64,000 bases of DNA from Brachypodius melanocephalos (lineage: Eukaryota > Chordata > Aves > Passeriformes > Pycnonotidae), in contig VZSR01003807.1 of assembly GCA_013398615.1 (NCBI GenBank), positions 12,940,232-13,004,231 on the forward strand. The letters run 5' to 3'. Shown here one piece after another: positions 61,901 to 64,000 of this stretch (its first letter is position 1; each line of letters begins with the position of its first letter). Both the position numbers and the translations under genes were made by a program. Under the pieces are notes generated by a model. That model ran no database searches. It saw nothing but the letters and a program-made list of their open reading frames with translations, and was not told the DNA's origin.

Positions 61901-64000
61901 ATATTCTGTGTATGTCATTGACCCATTTGTATTTTACATTGCTTCAGAAAAGACAAGAAATGTGGAAAACAGAAAAGAAACAACCAAACGTAAGGGGAAA
62001 AAACCCCAACCAAGCCCAAAATCACTCTACTCCTATCTGTTTTATCTGCACATAGACATTTTGCACCATAAATGGGCAATTTCTGCTTTTATATTCCTCC
62101 TTATTCCACTAATTTTAACATTTTACCAAAAGGAGAAGCCCTGCTTGAGGGGCTGAATCCTCCTCTCCAAGCACTCACAAATGGGCATCTGCACTGGAAA
62201 CATTCTCAAAAAGCAACAAAATCCAGTAAAGACTGGGAGGAGGAATGGTAGAGTTACAAAGAAAATAAGGAATCCCTGCAAATGGTCCTGCGCTGCAATT
62301 ACGTAATTTGATATCAAAGGTGCAAAAGCTGGAATGAAAATATTTGATGTGACAGCTCTTCACCTCAGTTGTAGCGCGCCCTATCTAAATAGCAGGAGAG
62401 CAGATGGTAATTTTCAAGCACATTTAGACCAGAATGCAAACGATACTTAAAAATAAATACATAAATAAACAAGTAACACTATACATGGAATAAATAAAGT
62501 GAAGCCTGTGGAGAGGGAGAGAGCATCTTACTAGGCTAACCAACATAGTTGGAGACAAAAAAAAAGCACCACTGCACACCCAAATTTACAGTCACACAAG
62601 CCTTCTTCAGATCTGACACTTACGATTTATTTTTCAGCTAAATCACCAACTTGTGGAGCAATACAAAGATGCACACACTTGTCCTGGCAAAAGCCTTCAA
62701 AGTTGATTGGTATTAAATCTGCAGCCCAGTAAGCTGTGAAAACTCTGTCCTTTCAAATGAAGCAGCTTTTGAATACTTGTTGTGAAAATTTTAAGTGAAT
62801 ATGCAGACTACATAAAATTTTTTCAAACACCCACAACTACCTAGAGATTTATGCAATGTCAGACTCAAACTCCAAGTTATTTTAAAGGTAAGGAGAAATA
62901 AATCATTTTAATGTTAATAAAGACTGGTTTTAGAATGCTGCTTGCTCCACAGATAATTCTGAATAGTCTTCCAACTGTCCAATCAAATAAATCAATACCT
63001 GGGGTCATGGCAGAGGGGGATTTGTGAGCTGTACATGCTCTGTATTTAACTGTCATAGTAAATCCCAGATTTAAAGCATCACTACAGCTGACAGGGCCAA
63101 GAACAGCCAGTGCCATGACTAAGAGTGGTGCCCACTACAGTCCAGGAATCGATGCCATCAGGATGTTTCTGGATATAGGGAGCTACATACCACCACATAT
63201 ATGGATGTGTATATACAATACATTTATGTATACGTGCATGTGTATAGTACATCCAAGGCAAAATTTAACAAAACTGGGACCAGATGGAAGAGAAAGGACA
63301 GAAACACACAGTGAATTGTTTTCAAGCACCTACTATTCACCAAGATGGCTGGTGGCAGGGAATGCACACACACAACTTTTCCAGTTCTCTTCCGCAATAC
63401 AGTAGGCCAAGATGTTTTTCTCATGGAGATTTTTTCTTTTTTGTTCTATTCTAAAAAGTGACAACCAACACCTGACAACTAAATGGAAACTGTTACAAAT
63501 TCTGTTTAAGTTGTTTTAAGGAAAAAACACACCAGTTTATCCACTTAAACAAAACTCCTGAAACTGCTTTTACATGTATTATTTTAACCAGCTATATGTA
63601 CACACAGCCCACTGCAGTATACTGATCTTTCAGGAATCCAGTAACATCCTACATCAGTAAACCATGGAAGAAAACATAAAACTAATTGTGCCTGAATAAA
63701 CCATTGAGCACTCTTACCTCCATAATCCTGATGTTAATTATTCCAAAGCCCTGATGCATCATGCAGAGCAATAGCACCTAAAATTTAGAGTTCCCCCTGC
63801 CTGCATAGCTACACGTCCCATGTGTGCTCTCACCAGCTGAGATCAGTCACTGCAACACTCCTCTCAGTGCAGCCACAGCTTTGTACCCCACTGTCCTACA
63901 CTCCTGCAGATGCCTCCTTGACTCTTTGCTTTGGCCATGTTGTCCCTCGAGTACTTCTCTGCTGGTTTCTGCTTCCCCTACTCATACTCATTTTGAAAGG
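59000..64000. other. Distal intronic stretch, nothing recognised
   Basis: Unique-looking AT-rich intron. 60540-61160 and 61300-61500 are somewhat GC-richer. 61208-61227 contains a CTGC-TTCG-GCAG hairpin followed by A9. No exon, RNA gene or mobile element is supported. Confidence 0.4.

Larger units (their letters stand above)
33010..64000 (-). other. ARID1B: Partial upstream ARID1B intron (at least 30,991 nt)
   Basis: Everything from the acceptor at 33010-33011 to the window edge is read as the 3' part of the intron before the Gln-rich exon. No Gln/Pro/Gly/Ser-rich minus-strand exon with AG and GT borders was recognised in it. It contains the two CR1 copies and most of the simple repeats listed. 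ARID1B is known for very large 5' introns in vertebrates, so the size fits. A small unrecognised alternative exon cannot be excluded by eye. Confidence 0.85.

Overview
The window is vertebrate nuclear DNA, almost certainly from a bird, lying wholly inside one large gene. Two short exons on the minus strand encode consecutive pieces of ARID1B (BAF250b), the ARID subunit of the BAF (SWI/SNF) chromatin-remodelling complex. The exons are at 33009-32863 (49 codons, Gln-rich) and 14011-13901 (37 codons). Both are phase 0 at each end and flanked by canonical AG/GT splice sites. The peptides fit ARID1B and not its paralogue ARID1A. The bird assignment rests on avian-style CR1 LINE copies, low repeat density and the many short AAAC/AACC-type simple tracts.

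Layout (transcription runs right to left): 64000-33010 is the 3' part of a very large upstream intron (at least 30,991 nt here). Next comes the Gln-rich exon, an intron of 18,851 nt (32862-14012), the 37-codon exon, and then the first 13,900 nt of the next intron. The following ARID1B exon is not in the window. The introns hold a moderately diverged CR1 3' fragment (about 42411-43135) and a much older CR1 copy (about 35100-37085) in which endonuclease, reverse-transcriptase and 3' UTR pieces are still legible. They also hold microsatellites, homopolymers, small tandem duplications and a 10-N assembly gap (5082-5091). I see no tRNA, rRNA, snRNA, CRISPR, bacterial or viral gene. Open frames other than the two exons look like chance, antisense or repeat shadows.

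The least ordinary non-coding segment is a compact CpG island at about 2560-3100, inside an otherwise CpG-poor intron. It carries a perfect 16-bp palindrome that matches the RFX X-box pattern and is the best candidate for an internal or antisense ARID1B promoter or enhancer. Other candidates for conserved regulatory DNA are an AT-rich, homeodomain/POU-motif-dense block (about 23560-24360), several long inverted repeats, and small CpG-retaining patches. I found no evidence of a new multi-gene system here; the interest lies in intronic regulation and repeat history.
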